From: an uncultured Blautia sp.
GTDB lineage: Bacteria > Bacillota > Clostridia > Lachnospirales > Lachnospiraceae
Length of the DNA stretch: 43,484 nucleotides
Direction: 5' to 3'
NCBI GenBank assembly: GCA_900539525.1
Contig: UQCM01000020.1
Location: forward strand, 1-43,484
The notes under the pieces are model-generated. The model searched no databases. It was not told where the DNA came from and was given only the letters and a program-made list of their open reading frames with translations. Positions within the stretch are counted from its first letter, which is position 1, and each line of letters begins with the position of its first letter. Both the position numbers and the translations under genes were made by a program. Below are positions 7,760 through 15,711 of this stretch, piece after piece.

Positions 7760-9187
7760 TTACTCTTTCAGAGCACCTCTTAACTTCTCACTGTCAGTCT
7801 TGATCTGGCTGATCCAGTCTTCTTCTGTCTTCTCACCTGTGATCAGAGAGTTTACAGGATCAAAGAATGTTGTACGAACCGTTACACCTTCAACCGGATC
7901 TGTTGTAGCGAATGCATCCATAACTGCAACTGCGCCTGTATCATAGATGCTGTAGAACAGCTTGTTATCGCCATCAAGTGTGTCAGACATACCCTCGATC
8001 GGCTGGATAGCTCCAGACTTTGCGAAGATACCTGCTGCTTCATCAGAGTACATATAAGCGATGAATGCTTTTCCTAAATCCTGGTTCTCAGCGCCTGCCG
8101 GCATCCAGATCTGCTCAAAGAATGTATAGGATGCTCTCTCGCCGCCCTCTGTGAGTGCCGGAAGAGCTGTGAATCCCCACTGGAATCCTTCTGCACGAGG
8201 AGCCTCAGCCATCTCGCCGATTACCCATGTACCATTCGGCATAAAGATTGCCTTGTCATCCAGAATCAGCTGCTGATTCTTCTGGAAGTCATTGTCATTT
8301 GCGTTTGCCGGAGTTGTTGCCTCTGTGTAAGTAGCAAGCTTTGCAACAGTATCAAATACCTGCTTAGCTCCGTCGGTATCCCATACGCCTTCGCCATAGG
8401 AAAGAGCGCTGTTGAAGGTATCCTCGTCCATTGCCTCATGAAGCATTGCATAGAAGAATGCATCGAAGTATCCTGTTGTCGGATATGTAAACAGTGCGAT
8501 ACCTTCTGCTTTTGCCTTGTCGCCTAACTCCCACATCTCATCCCATGTTGCCGGAACTTCCCAGCCTTTTGTTGTCAGAAGGTTTGCATCATAGAACAGT
8601 CCGCATGGGCTGTAGAACATTGGCATCAGGTATGTCTTGCCGTCTCCGTATGGATTTGTGATCTTGTTCTCTGTGAATCCCGGAAGGATCTTGTCGCCTA
8701 CAGTAACGTCTTCGCCAGGTACTGTCATAGCAAGAACATCTGTCATATCTACAACGTTGTTGTCCTTAACAAATGTCTCAGTGATTGCTGACTCGGAACC
8801 AACAGCACGCATGATAACGTCCGGATAATTTCCAGCCTTCATATCAGGTGTGATAATGTCCTCTAATTTCTTATCGATCGTCAGCTCAACAGTTACACCC
8901 GGGTTTGCTGCTTCGAAAGCTGCACAAACATCCTGCCACATCTGAGCACCGTAAGCTGTCTCAACAGCTGCAACCTTTACTGTTCCGCTTAACTCGGAAG
9001 CAGGAGCCTCTGTCTCCTCAGCTGCTTCTGTCTCAGCTGCATCAGCTGCTTCTGTCTCAGCTGCTGCCTCTGTAGCCGCATCTGCAGCCGGAGCCTCTGT
9101 CTCTTTCTTAGCGCCGCCACCGCAGGCTGTCAGGCCGAAAACCATAACACCTGCCATTGTCAAGCAAAGTACTTTTTTCAACTTCAT
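7760..9187 (-). CDS. Sugar-binding lipoprotein of the GNB/LNB ABC transporter
   Basis: Extracellular solute-binding protein family 1, 475 aa. The signal peptide ends in lipobox LTAC with the lipidated Cys22, which would be processed by Lgt (encoded at 24829-25677). An Ala/Glu/Thr-rich linker (about residues 28-64, repeated ETEAA units) separates the anchor from the binding fold, which begins around GTVKVAAVE. The W/Y-rich mature domain with PYGDGKTYLMP is typical of disaccharide and oligosaccharide binders. The start has AAAGGAGG. It is the first gene of the operon, with a promoter at 9242-9270 facing an AraC regulator. By homology of the operon to bifidobacterial lnp loci the ligand should be GNB/LNB; the sequence alone does not prove this. 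Confidence 0.93.
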   Translation of the reverse strand: MKLKKVLCLTMAGVMVFGLTACGGGAKKETEAPAADAATEAAAETEAADAAETEAAEETEAPASELSGTVKVAAVETAYGAQMWQDVCAAFEAANPGVTVELTIDKKLEDIITPDMKAGNYPDVIMRAVGSESAITETFVKDNNVVDMTDVLAMTVPGEDVTVGDKILPGFTENKITNPYGDGKTYLMPMFYSPCGLFYDANLLTTKGWEVPATWDEMWELGDKAKAEGIALFTYPTTGYFDAFFYAMLHEAMDEDTFNSALSYGEGVWDTDGAKQVFDTVAKLATYTEATTPANANDNDFQKNQQLILDDKAIFMPNGTWVIGEMAEAPRAEGFQWGFTALPALTEGGERASYTFFEQIWMPAGAENQDLGKAFIAYMYSDEAAGIFAKSGAIQPIEGMSDTLDGDNKLFYSIYDTGAVAVMDAFATTDPVEGVTVRTTFFDPVNSLITGEKTEEDWISQIKTDSEKLRGALKE

Positions 9188-9211
9188 AATAATTTCCTCC
9201 TTTAAAACTCA

Positions 9212-9225
9212 GGGGGTGTCCCCCC
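9212..9225 (-). promoter_or_regulatory. GGGGGTGTCCCCC dyad in the leader of the transporter operon
   Basis: A perfect 5-bp GC-only inverted repeat with a 3-base centre lies between the predicted transcription start and the binding-protein ribosome site. In the leader RNA it would form a small stable hairpin about 20 bases before the AAAGGAGG. It could be a repressor site or an mRNA-stabilising structure; neither is shown. Confidence 0.4.
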
Positions 9226-9241
9226 TATTGATGATACATAT

Positions 9242-9270
9242 ACAATACTAATTTTTTTCAGTATTTTCAA
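9242..9270 (-). promoter_or_regulatory. Predicted promoter of the GNB/LNB transporter operon
   Basis: On the minus strand TTGAAA (9265-9270) and TATTGT (9242-9247) are spaced by 17 bp. This is the only well-spaced pair in the 345-bp intergenic region between the binding-protein gene and the divergent AraC gene (9188-9532). The weak -10 is consistent with an activator-dependent promoter. Confidence 0.55.
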
Positions 9271-9332
9271 GTCTTATTTTGCTCATTTTTTTATATATCT
9301 TGCTCTTTTTTATTTTTTATGGTATTATGCAA

Positions 9333-9414
9333 ACTATAAAAGTGTATTTTGACTGCCTGAACATTTTTCATCATTTCTTTTAATTGTAAAAGAATAATAT
9401 CCGACTTTTATAGT
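9333..9414. promoter_or_regulatory. Pair of inverted 11-bp boxes, candidate AraC operators
   Basis: ACTATAAAAGT at 9333-9343 recurs in inverse orientation as ACTTTTATAGT at 9404-9414, centres 71 bp apart, in the intergenic region between the AraC gene and its presumed target operon. The second box overlaps a weak plus-strand promoter candidate for araC (TTGTAA 9384-9389, TTTATA 9407-9412, spacing 17), which would fit autoregulation. The first box lies about 63 bp upstream of the target operon's -35. Nothing else gene-like is seen in 9188-9532. Confidence 0.45.
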
Positions 9415-9532
9415 CGCTTTACCTAATTATGGAAGGTGCGGCATTCGGATTACCTTTGCTTTTTTTGCCATTCCGACGGAAAAGAAGCCTTTTTTTCAAC
9501 GGCAATATTACTAATATATACAGGAGACTCTA

Positions 9533-10381
9533 ATGGGAAATCTACAATATCAATTAAAACAAATACCTGACAGTCATAAACTGGTAAATCTGCTCTATGT
9601 TACTTTTTCAAAATTTGAAGGAGACTGGCCCAGTCTGAGTCATTCTCATTACTTTACAGAACTCTTCTATGTGAGAGAAGGAAGCGGGGAGTTTCGCATC
9701 GAGAATGCGTCCTTTCCCATTCAGAAGGACGATCTGATCATTATAAACCCCAACATTCTCCACACAGAGGTTTCTCTGGGTTCTCCGCCACTGGAATATA
9801 TTACACTCGGTGTCGAAGGATTAAGCTTTTCTTTTAACAATAACCAGGATTATATGACTTTTAACTGTAAAAAACATAAAAATGATTTTCTTTTTTACTT
9901 CAGTTCAATGTTGACAGAACTTGAAGAAAAAAAAGAAGGTTATCTTGATGTATGCCAGGATATGCTGGAGATTCTTACCATACGCCTTCAGAGAATCACA
10001 AACTCCGCATTTGAGATCATGGTATCCCAGCCTCCAAACAGGGAGTGTGCCAAAATTAAACGATATATTGATTTCAACTATCAGGACAATATCTCTCTGG
10101 ACTCACTTGCTGAGATGGCACATTTGAACAAGTATTATTTTGTTCATGTTTTTACAAAATGCTATGGTCTTTCCCCGATCACTTATCTGAATGAGAGGAG
10201 GATTGAAGTCAGTAAGGAACTTTTGAGAAGTACCGACCACTGCATCGCAGATATCGCACATCTTTCCGGTTTTTCTTCTCAGAGCTATTTTGCACAGAGT
10301 TTTAAGAAAAGCTGTAATATGACAGCCGGCGCTTATCGTAAAATGATCAAGAGAACTCAAAAAGAAGCCACAGGTTCCTGA
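9533..10381 (+). CDS. AraC-family transcriptional regulator of the GNB/LNB locus
   Basis: A 282-aa two-domain regulator. The N-terminal cupin-like sensing domain (about residues 20-150) contains SHSHYFTELFYVREGSG and HTEVSLG, the usual sugar-sensing pattern. The C-terminal DNA-binding domain (about 170-275) has two helix-turn-helix motifs, the first around SLDSLAEMAHLNKYYFVHVF and the second around IADIAHLSGFSSQSYFAQSF, the AraC signature. The start has AGGAG seven bases upstream. It is the only plus-strand gene here and is divergent from the transporter operon, so local control of GNB/LNB use is likely; activation is the common mode. Its stop codon lies within an intrinsic terminator hairpin. 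Confidence 0.93.
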   Translation: MGNLQYQLKQIPDSHKLVNLLYVTFSKFEGDWPSLSHSHYFTELFYVREGSGEFRIENASFPIQKDDLIIINPNILHTEVSLGSPPLEYITLGVEGLSFSFNNNQDYMTFNCKKHKNDFLFYFSSMLTELEEKKEGYLDVCQDMLEILTIRLQRITNSAFEIMVSQPPNRECAKIKRYIDFNYQDNISLDSLAEMAHLNKYYFVHVFTKCYGLSPITYLNERRIEVSKELLRSTDHCIADIAHLSGFSSQSYFAQSFKKSCNMTAGAYRKMIKRTQKEATGS

Positions 10382-10395
10382 ACCTCTGGCTTCTT
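10362..10395 (+). terminator. Terminator overlapping the end of the AraC gene
   Basis: AAGAAGCCA/TGGCTTCTT plus AGGTT/AACCT form a 14-bp stem with one C-C mismatch and loop CCTG, followed by cgtctttt. The left arm is inside the last codons of the gene. The remaining gap to ftsZ (10396-10484) has a 6-bp dyad GTCAGC/GCTGAC (about 10455-10470) and, on the minus strand, a short ATCC/GGAT hairpin running into TTTTTT, a weak candidate ftsZ terminator. Confidence 0.7.
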
Positions 10396-10484
10396 CGTCT
10401 TTTGCTGTTATATCAAAAAATCCTCTGAGCGGATGCGCACTCGCGTGTCTGAAAGATGTCAGCAGAGCTGACCATACTTCATTC

Positions 10485-11654
10485 TTATCTTCTGCGAAGA
10501 AAATCCGGAATCTGAATGTCCTTTACCTGAACATTACTTTCCGGTGTCTTAAGCTTTCCAAGTGATGGCGTGATCGGTCTGATCTGGGGATTCGACACAT
10601 TATTCCTCTGGAACATACTTCCTGTCGTCATCTCCGGAACAGGAACCTCATCAAAATCTGACACCGCCTTTTTTCCATTGCCTACAGAAGGCTGTGTAGC
10701 TGTAGCTGTATCAAGTCCGGTTGCAATTACAGTAATGCTGGCTTCATCTGTGTATGTATCATCATACATTGCACCAAAGATGATATTTGCCTCATCGCCA
10801 GCCAGCTCCTGTACATAACTCGCAGCATCATTTGCATCCATAAGAGAAATATCTCCGGAAATATTAATAATAACATGAGATGCCCCTTCGATCGTAGTCT
10901 CCAGAAGAGGACTGGATACAGCCTGTTTCACTGCCTCCAGGGCCTTGTCATCTCCCTTGGCATGTCCGATACCGATATGCGCAATTCCCTTTCCAGTCAT
11001 AACTGTCTGAACATCTGCAAAATCAAGATTGATCAGTGCAGGAAGGTTAATCAGGTCAGTAATTCCCTGAACCGCCTGCTGTAATACTTCATCCGCTTTC
11101 TTAAGTGCCTCGGGCATTGTTGTTCTGCGATCCACAATCTCAAGAAGCTTATCATTCGGAATAACGATCAGTGTATCAACATTCTGCTTCAGCTTCTCAA
11201 TACCTGCCAGCGCATTATTCATACGCGTCTTAGACTCAAAACGAAACGGCTTTGTCACAACACCTACTGTCAGGATCCCCATTTCCTTTGCGATTCCTGC
11301 AACAACAGGCGCTGCACCTGTTCCTGTACCGCCTCCCATACCGCAGGTAACAAAAACCATATCCGCACCCTGTACTGCCTGTTTCAGATCCTCTGCATTC
11401 TCTTCTGCAGCCTGCTGCCCAACCTGAGGCTGTGCACCGGCACCGAGTCCCTTGGTCAGCTTCTCACCAATCTGGATAGTCGTAGGTGCTTTACAAAGCG
11501 ACAGTGCCTGCTTGTCCGTATTTACTCCAACAAACTCCACACCGCCAATCGTCTCTTCCACCATTCTATTTACCGCATTGTTACCTGCACCACCAACACC
11601 GATCACTATGATCTTTGCAGCAGATTCAGCTTCATTCGTCATAATTTCTAACAA
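10485..11654 (-). CDS. ftsZ: Cell division protein FtsZ
   Basis: Tubulin-like GTPase that forms the cytokinetic Z-ring. The tubulin signature GGGTGTG is at residues 107-113, the nucleotide loop GVGGAGNNAVNR at 19-30, and the T7 synergy loop LINLDFADVQ is present. The variable linker leads to the C-terminal peptide IQIPDFLRRR, which docks FtsA/SepF-type anchors. The start codon is TTG at 11652-11654: AAGGAGG sits eight bases before it, whereas the next ATG is about 20 bases away. It stands 430 bp from ftsQ with its own promoter and an intervening structured repeat, so it can be expressed apart from the rest of the dcw cluster. Confidence 0.98.
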   Translation of the reverse strand: MLEIMTNEAESAAKIIVIGVGGAGNNAVNRMVEETIGGVEFVGVNTDKQALSLCKAPTTIQIGEKLTKGLGAGAQPQVGQQAAEENAEDLKQAVQGADMVFVTCGMGGGTGTGAAPVVAGIAKEMGILTVGVVTKPFRFESKTRMNNALAGIEKLKQNVDTLIVIPNDKLLEIVDRRTTMPEALKKADEVLQQAVQGITDLINLPALINLDFADVQTVMTGKGIAHIGIGHAKGDDKALEAVKQAVSSPLLETTIEGASHVIINISGDISLMDANDAASYVQELAGDEANIIFGAMYDDTYTDEASITVIATGLDTATATQPSVGNGKKAVSDFDEVPVPEMTTGSMFQRNNVSNPQIRPITPSLGKLKTPESNVQVKDIQIPDFLRRR

Positions 11655-11743
11655 GAGTATTTCCTCCTTCTCATATCTATATCATAACCAAATTTGCTTA
11701 CAGCCTGGCCACGAGAGCCCCAGTATTTAACCGTATTTCCTAT

Positions 11744-11772
11744 ATCATATAGGTTTTTACGAAATTAATCAA
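11744..11772 (-). promoter_or_regulatory. Predicted ftsZ promoter
   Basis: Minus-strand TTGATT (11767-11772) and TATGAT (11744-11749) are separated by exactly 17 bp. The start site would be about 80 bp upstream of the TTG start. The -10 overlaps a short palindrome, CCTATATCATATAGG. Confidence 0.65.
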
Positions 11773-11824
11773 GCCTATTTTAGAAATTCATCGAAATTTT
11801 AAAAATTCGGTAATATATTTATAT

Positions 11825-12015
11825 GAGCCAAGGGACAAATGGACATAAAATACATGCTTGCATGTATTTTATGTCTATGGGTCCCGCAAAACATGAGCAA
11901 GTAGCCATTTTCGAAGAAAAATGAGCGGATTGCTCATGTTTTTCGGATTTTGGGAGCGCGAAACGCGGAAAAATCCGAAGGCATCATGGGGTCAAATGTT
12001 TTTGACCCAAACATC
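11825..12015. repeat. Multi-hairpin dispersed element (family R2) between ftsQ and ftsZ
   Basis: Five hairpins follow each other. (1) A 16-bp perfect stem with a 2-base loop (11842-11857/11860-11875), enclosed by GGGAC/GTCCC. (2) A 13-bp perfect stem, 11888-11900 with 11930-11942. (3) A 10-bp stem 11942-11951/11970-11979 with an inner CGCG/CGCG. (4) GGGTCAAA/TTTGACCC at 11989-12008. An internal CATTTT/AAAATG dyad gives the fifth. The direct repeat ATTTATAT flanks it at 11817-11824 and 12016-12023, possibly a target duplication, though in AT-rich sequence. A second, truncated copy is at 1-53. No open reading frame of note lies inside, so it is a non-coding mobile or RNA element. Confidence 0.7.
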
Positions 12016-12042
12016 ATTTATATACAAGCTAATCAGAACAGG

Positions 12043-12081
12043 AACAAAGTGGGCAACTCATGCAGGGCTCTGAACAGTTAC
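12043..12081. repeat. Short dispersed repeat (R3) after ftsQ
   Basis: AACAAAGTGGGCAA (12043-12056) recurs exactly at 43368-43381. The adjoining CTCATGCA..GCTCTGAACA.TTAC (12057-12081) recurs with three differences at 24808-24832. Both complete copies of the second half lie directly behind a minus-strand stop codon (ftsQ and lgt). It is probably the remnant of another small mobile element. Confidence 0.5.
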
Positions 12082-12087
12082 CTCACA

Positions 12088-13185
12088 TCATTTTAGAATA
12101 TAGGCTCCCGTATATGGATCAATGTATCCGTAACCATCTGTAATAATTCCCCCATTCTCATCCGTATACTGATATCCGTCTACATTCGGAGTTGTATTTC
12201 CTGCTGCATCTGTGTAGATTCTGTTTCCATTTTCATCTGTGGAAAAGCTTCCGTCCGATTCTGTATAGACAGGTCCATCCGTCTGCGTCTCACTTTCCGT
12301 CTCTGCACCCTGCGATTCTGTGCTTTCGGATTTCTGGTCCCCGTCTGCATCCGCATCCTGCAATGAATCCTTCTGCTCCACCTCCAGTGCCTGCTCTGTC
12401 TCCCCCTGCTTAAAGGTGATGGTCTGTGCATCCATGGTAAAGTCCTCCATATGAAGAACCCCTTCCATTCCCTTTACTTTTTCATATACAGATTTCAGCG
12501 CGGCTATCTTTTCCTCCATATCCGAACTGCTTCCAAGCTTTACTCTCATTTTCTCAAAGTACAGAATGATTTCCTGATCTTCATCAAACTTTATTTCTTT
12601 GGGACTTAATCCGTTTTTGTTCAGTATCCGCGAGATACCGACGATCTCTTCAAACAGAGCCCCTGTCTTCGTTTCCTCCGCTGTACTTTCCTCTGTTTCA
12701 ACGCCTGTTTCTACAACCGGAAGCTTCTCATAACGCTGCGGTTTTTTTATAGAAACGCCGGAAATTTTCGGAATATTCTCCCTGAGCTTCTTGGAAATCT
12801 CCACAATCAGTCCATCCATATCATAATAAACATAATCCGTACCACTAAGAAAATACCCTACTTCCGGCTTTTCATATACACGGATTTCCACCCGGAAGGG
12901 AGTCTGCATCGTTACTTCCACAGAGCTTAAAAACGGGAGCTCTTCCTGGACTTTGGAATCATCCTTATATTTCCAGAGCAGATACAGTGTATTTTTGCAG
13001 AGACCATCCTGCATCACAGCATTCTGAATATCTTTTGATGTATAAATAGAATTGCCGGAAACGACTACCTCCTGCACTCTGAAAAGGCCAAAAACCACAA
13101 TTGCCGCCAGTACCAGCATTCCTGCAAGCACCCCCATGATTCTGCCCTTTCTGTTTCGCCTTTTTCGATAGGTTATTTCTTTCAT
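12088..13185 (-). CDS. ftsQ: Cell division protein FtsQ/DivIB
   Basis: Bitopic divisome protein that links FtsL/FtsB-type proteins to the septal synthase. A basic cytoplasmic start (KRRNRKGR) is followed by one transmembrane helix (about residues 16-35) and a POTRA domain opening with VQEVVVSGNSIYTSKDI, then the DivIB beta domain. The C-terminal tail (about 260-365) is unusual: acidic, Ser/Thr/Glu-rich, ending in Tyr/Asp/Gly repeats such as TDENGN (316-321) and TDENGG (341-346), longer than in Bacillus DivIB. Similar motifs occur in the tail of FtsI in this window. The start uses AGGTG. It is 17 bp downstream of murA in the same transcript. Confidence 0.92.
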   Translation of the reverse strand: MKEITYRKRRNRKGRIMGVLAGMLVLAAIVVFGLFRVQEVVVSGNSIYTSKDIQNAVMQDGLCKNTLYLLWKYKDDSKVQEELPFLSSVEVTMQTPFRVEIRVYEKPEVGYFLSGTDYVYYDMDGLIVEISKKLRENIPKISGVSIKKPQRYEKLPVVETGVETEESTAEETKTGALFEEIVGISRILNKNGLSPKEIKFDEDQEIILYFEKMRVKLGSSSDMEEKIAALKSVYEKVKGMEGVLHMEDFTMDAQTITFKQGETEQALEVEQKDSLQDADADGDQKSESTESQGAETESETQTDGPVYTESDGSFSTDENGNRIYTDAAGNTTPNVDGYQYTDENGGIITDGYGYIDPYTGAYILK

Positions 13186-13202
13186 TCTTTCACCTGTACC
13201 TT

Positions 13203-14462
13203 TTATACGTCCTCACATTTTTCTATGTCGGCCCCCAGCTGCCTCATATCCCGGCAGATATCTTCATATCCTCGCTCAATATAATGACAGTCTTCAATCA
13301 ATGTTTTCCCCTGAGCCGCAGCCCCTGCCAGTACAAGCGCTGCACCGCCTCGCAGTTCAGGTGCTTTTACTCTGGCCCCATGAAGCATACGCACACCGTG
13401 GATCCTTGCATCACAGTTTTTCACTTCAATTTCCGCACCCATTTTGATAAGTTCCTTTGCTGTACGGAAACGACATTCAAAAACTTTCTCCCGTACATGG
13501 CTCTCTCCATCTGCCAGACATAATGCCGCCATCAGCTGTGATTGCAGATCTGTCGGGAATCCCGGGTGCGGTGCTGTGTCAACCACAGGCAGTATGCCTC
13601 CTGCTCCTCTTGCATCTACTCTGATATCATCCGATGCGACAGATATCAGGGCACCCATCCGCACAGCCGCAGCAAAAACACTTTTCAGCTGGACTGCCGG
13701 TGCACTCTTTAATATGCAGATTCCTCTTGTGGCAATTGACGCCATCAGATAGGTACCGGCAACGATCCTGTCAGGCATCAGGCAGAATTCACTGTCTGAC
13801 AGCTTTTCGACTCCTTCAATTGTAATCTTTCCAGTGCCGGCTCCCTGTATCCTGGCTCCTTTACCATTTAGAAATCTGCAAAGCTCCTCGATCTCCGGTT
13901 CCCTCGCACTGCCCAGTATTTCTGTCGTTCCTTTCGCAAGTACGGCAGCCAGGATGATATTTTCTGTAGCTCCGACACTTGGAAATCGCAGACGTATCCT
14001 TGTGCCGACAAGCTCTTCTCTCTTTCCTGAAAGGTATTCACATTCTTCGCAAATCTTTGCCTTCATCTGATGCAGAGCGTCCACATGCATATCGATCGGT
14101 CTGGCACCTATCGTACATCCTCCCGGATAGGGAATTCTTGCAGTTCCCATCCGGCCAAGAAGAGCACCCAGAAAAATAACGGAGCATCGCATCTTCTCAC
14201 CAAATTCTCGAGATACCGCTGGATTATCAAGCTCTCCTGCATCGATAAATAATGTATTTCCCGTCCAGGAAGTCCTGCATCCCATCTCTTCGAGAATCTT
14301 TATCATATGCGAAACATCTGAAATCTTTGGACAATTATGCAACACGGTGCTGCCCTTATGCAGGACTGCACCTGCCAGGATCGGCAATGCTGCATTTTTA
14401 GACCCCTGAATCACCACTTCTCCGTTCAGAGGATGCCCGCCATAAATCCTTATACAACCCAA
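13203..14462 (-). CDS. murA: UDP-N-acetylglucosamine 1-carboxyvinyltransferase (MurA)
   Basis: First committed step of peptidoglycan precursor synthesis: transfers enolpyruvate from PEP to UDP-GlcNAc. The active-site loop PGGCTIGARPIDMH carries the fosfomycin-target Cys, residue 116 from the chosen start, and GSKNAA gives the conserved Lys22. The longest frame begins at 14507, but the extra 15 residues are not family-like. GGAGG lies eight bases before a TTG at 14460-14462, giving MGCIRIYGGHPLNG, the usual family start, so I use it (419 aa). It lies between ftsW/spoVE and ftsQ. The 158-bp gap upstream (14463-14620) has no clear promoter or gene. Confidence 0.95.
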   Translation of the reverse strand: MGCIRIYGGHPLNGEVVIQGSKNAALPILAGAVLHKGSTVLHNCPKISDVSHMIKILEEMGCRTSWTGNTLFIDAGELDNPAVSREFGEKMRCSVIFLGALLGRMGTARIPYPGGCTIGARPIDMHVDALHQMKAKICEECEYLSGKREELVGTRIRLRFPSVGATENIILAAVLAKGTTEILGSAREPEIEELCRFLNGKGARIQGAGTGKITIEGVEKLSDSEFCLMPDRIVAGTYLMASIATRGICILKSAPAVQLKSVFAAAVRMGALISVASDDIRVDARGAGGILPVVDTAPHPGFPTDLQSQLMAALCLADGESHVREKVFECRFRTAKELIKMGAEIEVKNCDARIHGVRMLHGARVKAPELRGGAALVLAGAAAQGKTLIEDCHYIERGYEDICRDMRQLGADIEKCEDV

Positions 14463-14620
14463 ATGCAAACCCTCCGATAAATCAACCCTTATAAATATCA
14501 TATGCAAAGGACAGCCTATTTGTACCTTCTATGCTCAATAATTATTCGTAGCTATGCAGATATATAAGTATTTGCCGCGGGGAACCTGCTCATCAGCGGA
14601 ATCGTTTGAAACACTTGCAG

Positions 14621-15700
14621 CTATTTTTGCCATCTGCTGACAGAAAGAGCCAGCCCCATCTCAGAGAGAAGAAACAGCACGGAGGTCCCTCCATAACTGA
14701 TAAAGGGAAGTGTAATCCCTGTGTTTGGAATTGTATTTGTTACAACGGCCACATTCAACATGACCTGTATAGCGATATGCCCCATAACTCCGGCTGCTAT
14801 TAATGCACCAAACAGATCCGACGCATGGGTCGCAATCACCATAAAACGCCAGATCAGCACCATGAACACAAGGATCAGCAGTACAGCTCCGGCCAGCCCC
14901 AGTTCTTCACAGATGATTGAAAAAATCATATCATTCTGTGCCTCAGGAACAAATCCGAGCTTCTGAATACTTTCACCCAATCCTTTTCCAAACAGCCCGC
15001 CTGATCCGATGGCATACAATCCCTGAATGGTCTGAAATCCTTTCTCATACATTTCGGGATTCTTCCATATCTCCAGGCGTTCCAGGCGATAAGATTCCAG
15101 GCTGAGAAAGACAGCAACAAATCCCACACCGGCTCCTCCCATCCAGATAAACGGAAGATACCTGGCATTTGACACAAATCCCATAATTGCCGCTATCCCC
15201 AGAATGATAATTGCCGTACTCAGATTATTCGTTCCTACCAGGCCGACAATGGGAAGCACCATACCAAGCACCATACCAAGAGACAGAATACTATTCTTTT
15301 TCTGCTTTTGTCTGCTGACCATATATGCAAGAAAGAGAATCACTGCAAGCTTTGCAAATTCTGAAGGCTGGAACGAAAGCGGACCAAGGGACAGCCATCT
15401 CTTTGACCCGTTATAGGAATCTCCGGCCACCAGAACCAGACCGGACAACGCGAGTGAAGTCAGATATCCCGGAACTGCGAGCCTGGTAAATACATGATAG
15501 TCCATACATGACAGGAAGTACATTGCCGCAACACCAAGGATTGTGGCAAATAACTGTTTTTTCAAATAATAAGCAGAATCGCCGAATTTCACCTGTCCGT
15601 TATAGGCACTTGTGCTATAAAGTGTAACCAGCCCGAATCCTACCAGAATTAAAACGATTATCAGCAGCGTATCATCCAGCTTTCCGGCTGATTTCCCCAT
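14621..15700 (-). CDS. ftsW: SEDS peptidoglycan polymerase FtsW/SpoVE
   Basis: Polytopic SEDS glycosyltransferase that polymerises lipid II together with a class B PBP. The conserved segments GSKRWLSLGPLSFQPSEFAKLA and, near the C-terminus, FISYGGTSVLFLLSEMGLALS are present, with about ten transmembrane helices across 359 aa. Clustering after murD and before murA/ftsQ fits either FtsW (division) or SpoVE (spore cortex), which sequence alone does not separate; spoVD nearby leaves SpoVE possible. The start has AAGGGGTG, and its upstream neighbour murD ends 11 bp before it. Confidence 0.94.
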   Translation of the reverse strand: MGKSAGKLDDTLLIIVLILVGFGLVTLYSTSAYNGQVKFGDSAYYLKKQLFATILGVAAMYFLSCMDYHVFTRLAVPGYLTSLALSGLVLVAGDSYNGSKRWLSLGPLSFQPSEFAKLAVILFLAYMVSRQKQKKNSILSLGMVLGMVLPIVGLVGTNNLSTAIIILGIAAIMGFVSNARYLPFIWMGGAGVGFVAVFLSLESYRLERLEIWKNPEMYEKGFQTIQGLYAIGSGGLFGKGLGESIQKLGFVPEAQNDMIFSIICEELGLAGAVLLILVFMVLIWRFMVIATHASDLFGALIAAGVMGHIAIQVMLNVAVVTNTIPNTGITLPFISYGGTSVLFLLSEMGLALSVSRWQK

Positions 15701-15711
15701 AGCATCACCCC

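Noticed and set aside
9028..9115. Tandem repeat in the binding-protein gene
   Set aside because: It is the Ala/Glu/Thr linker common behind lipoboxes of Lachnospiraceae lipoproteins; not a separate element.
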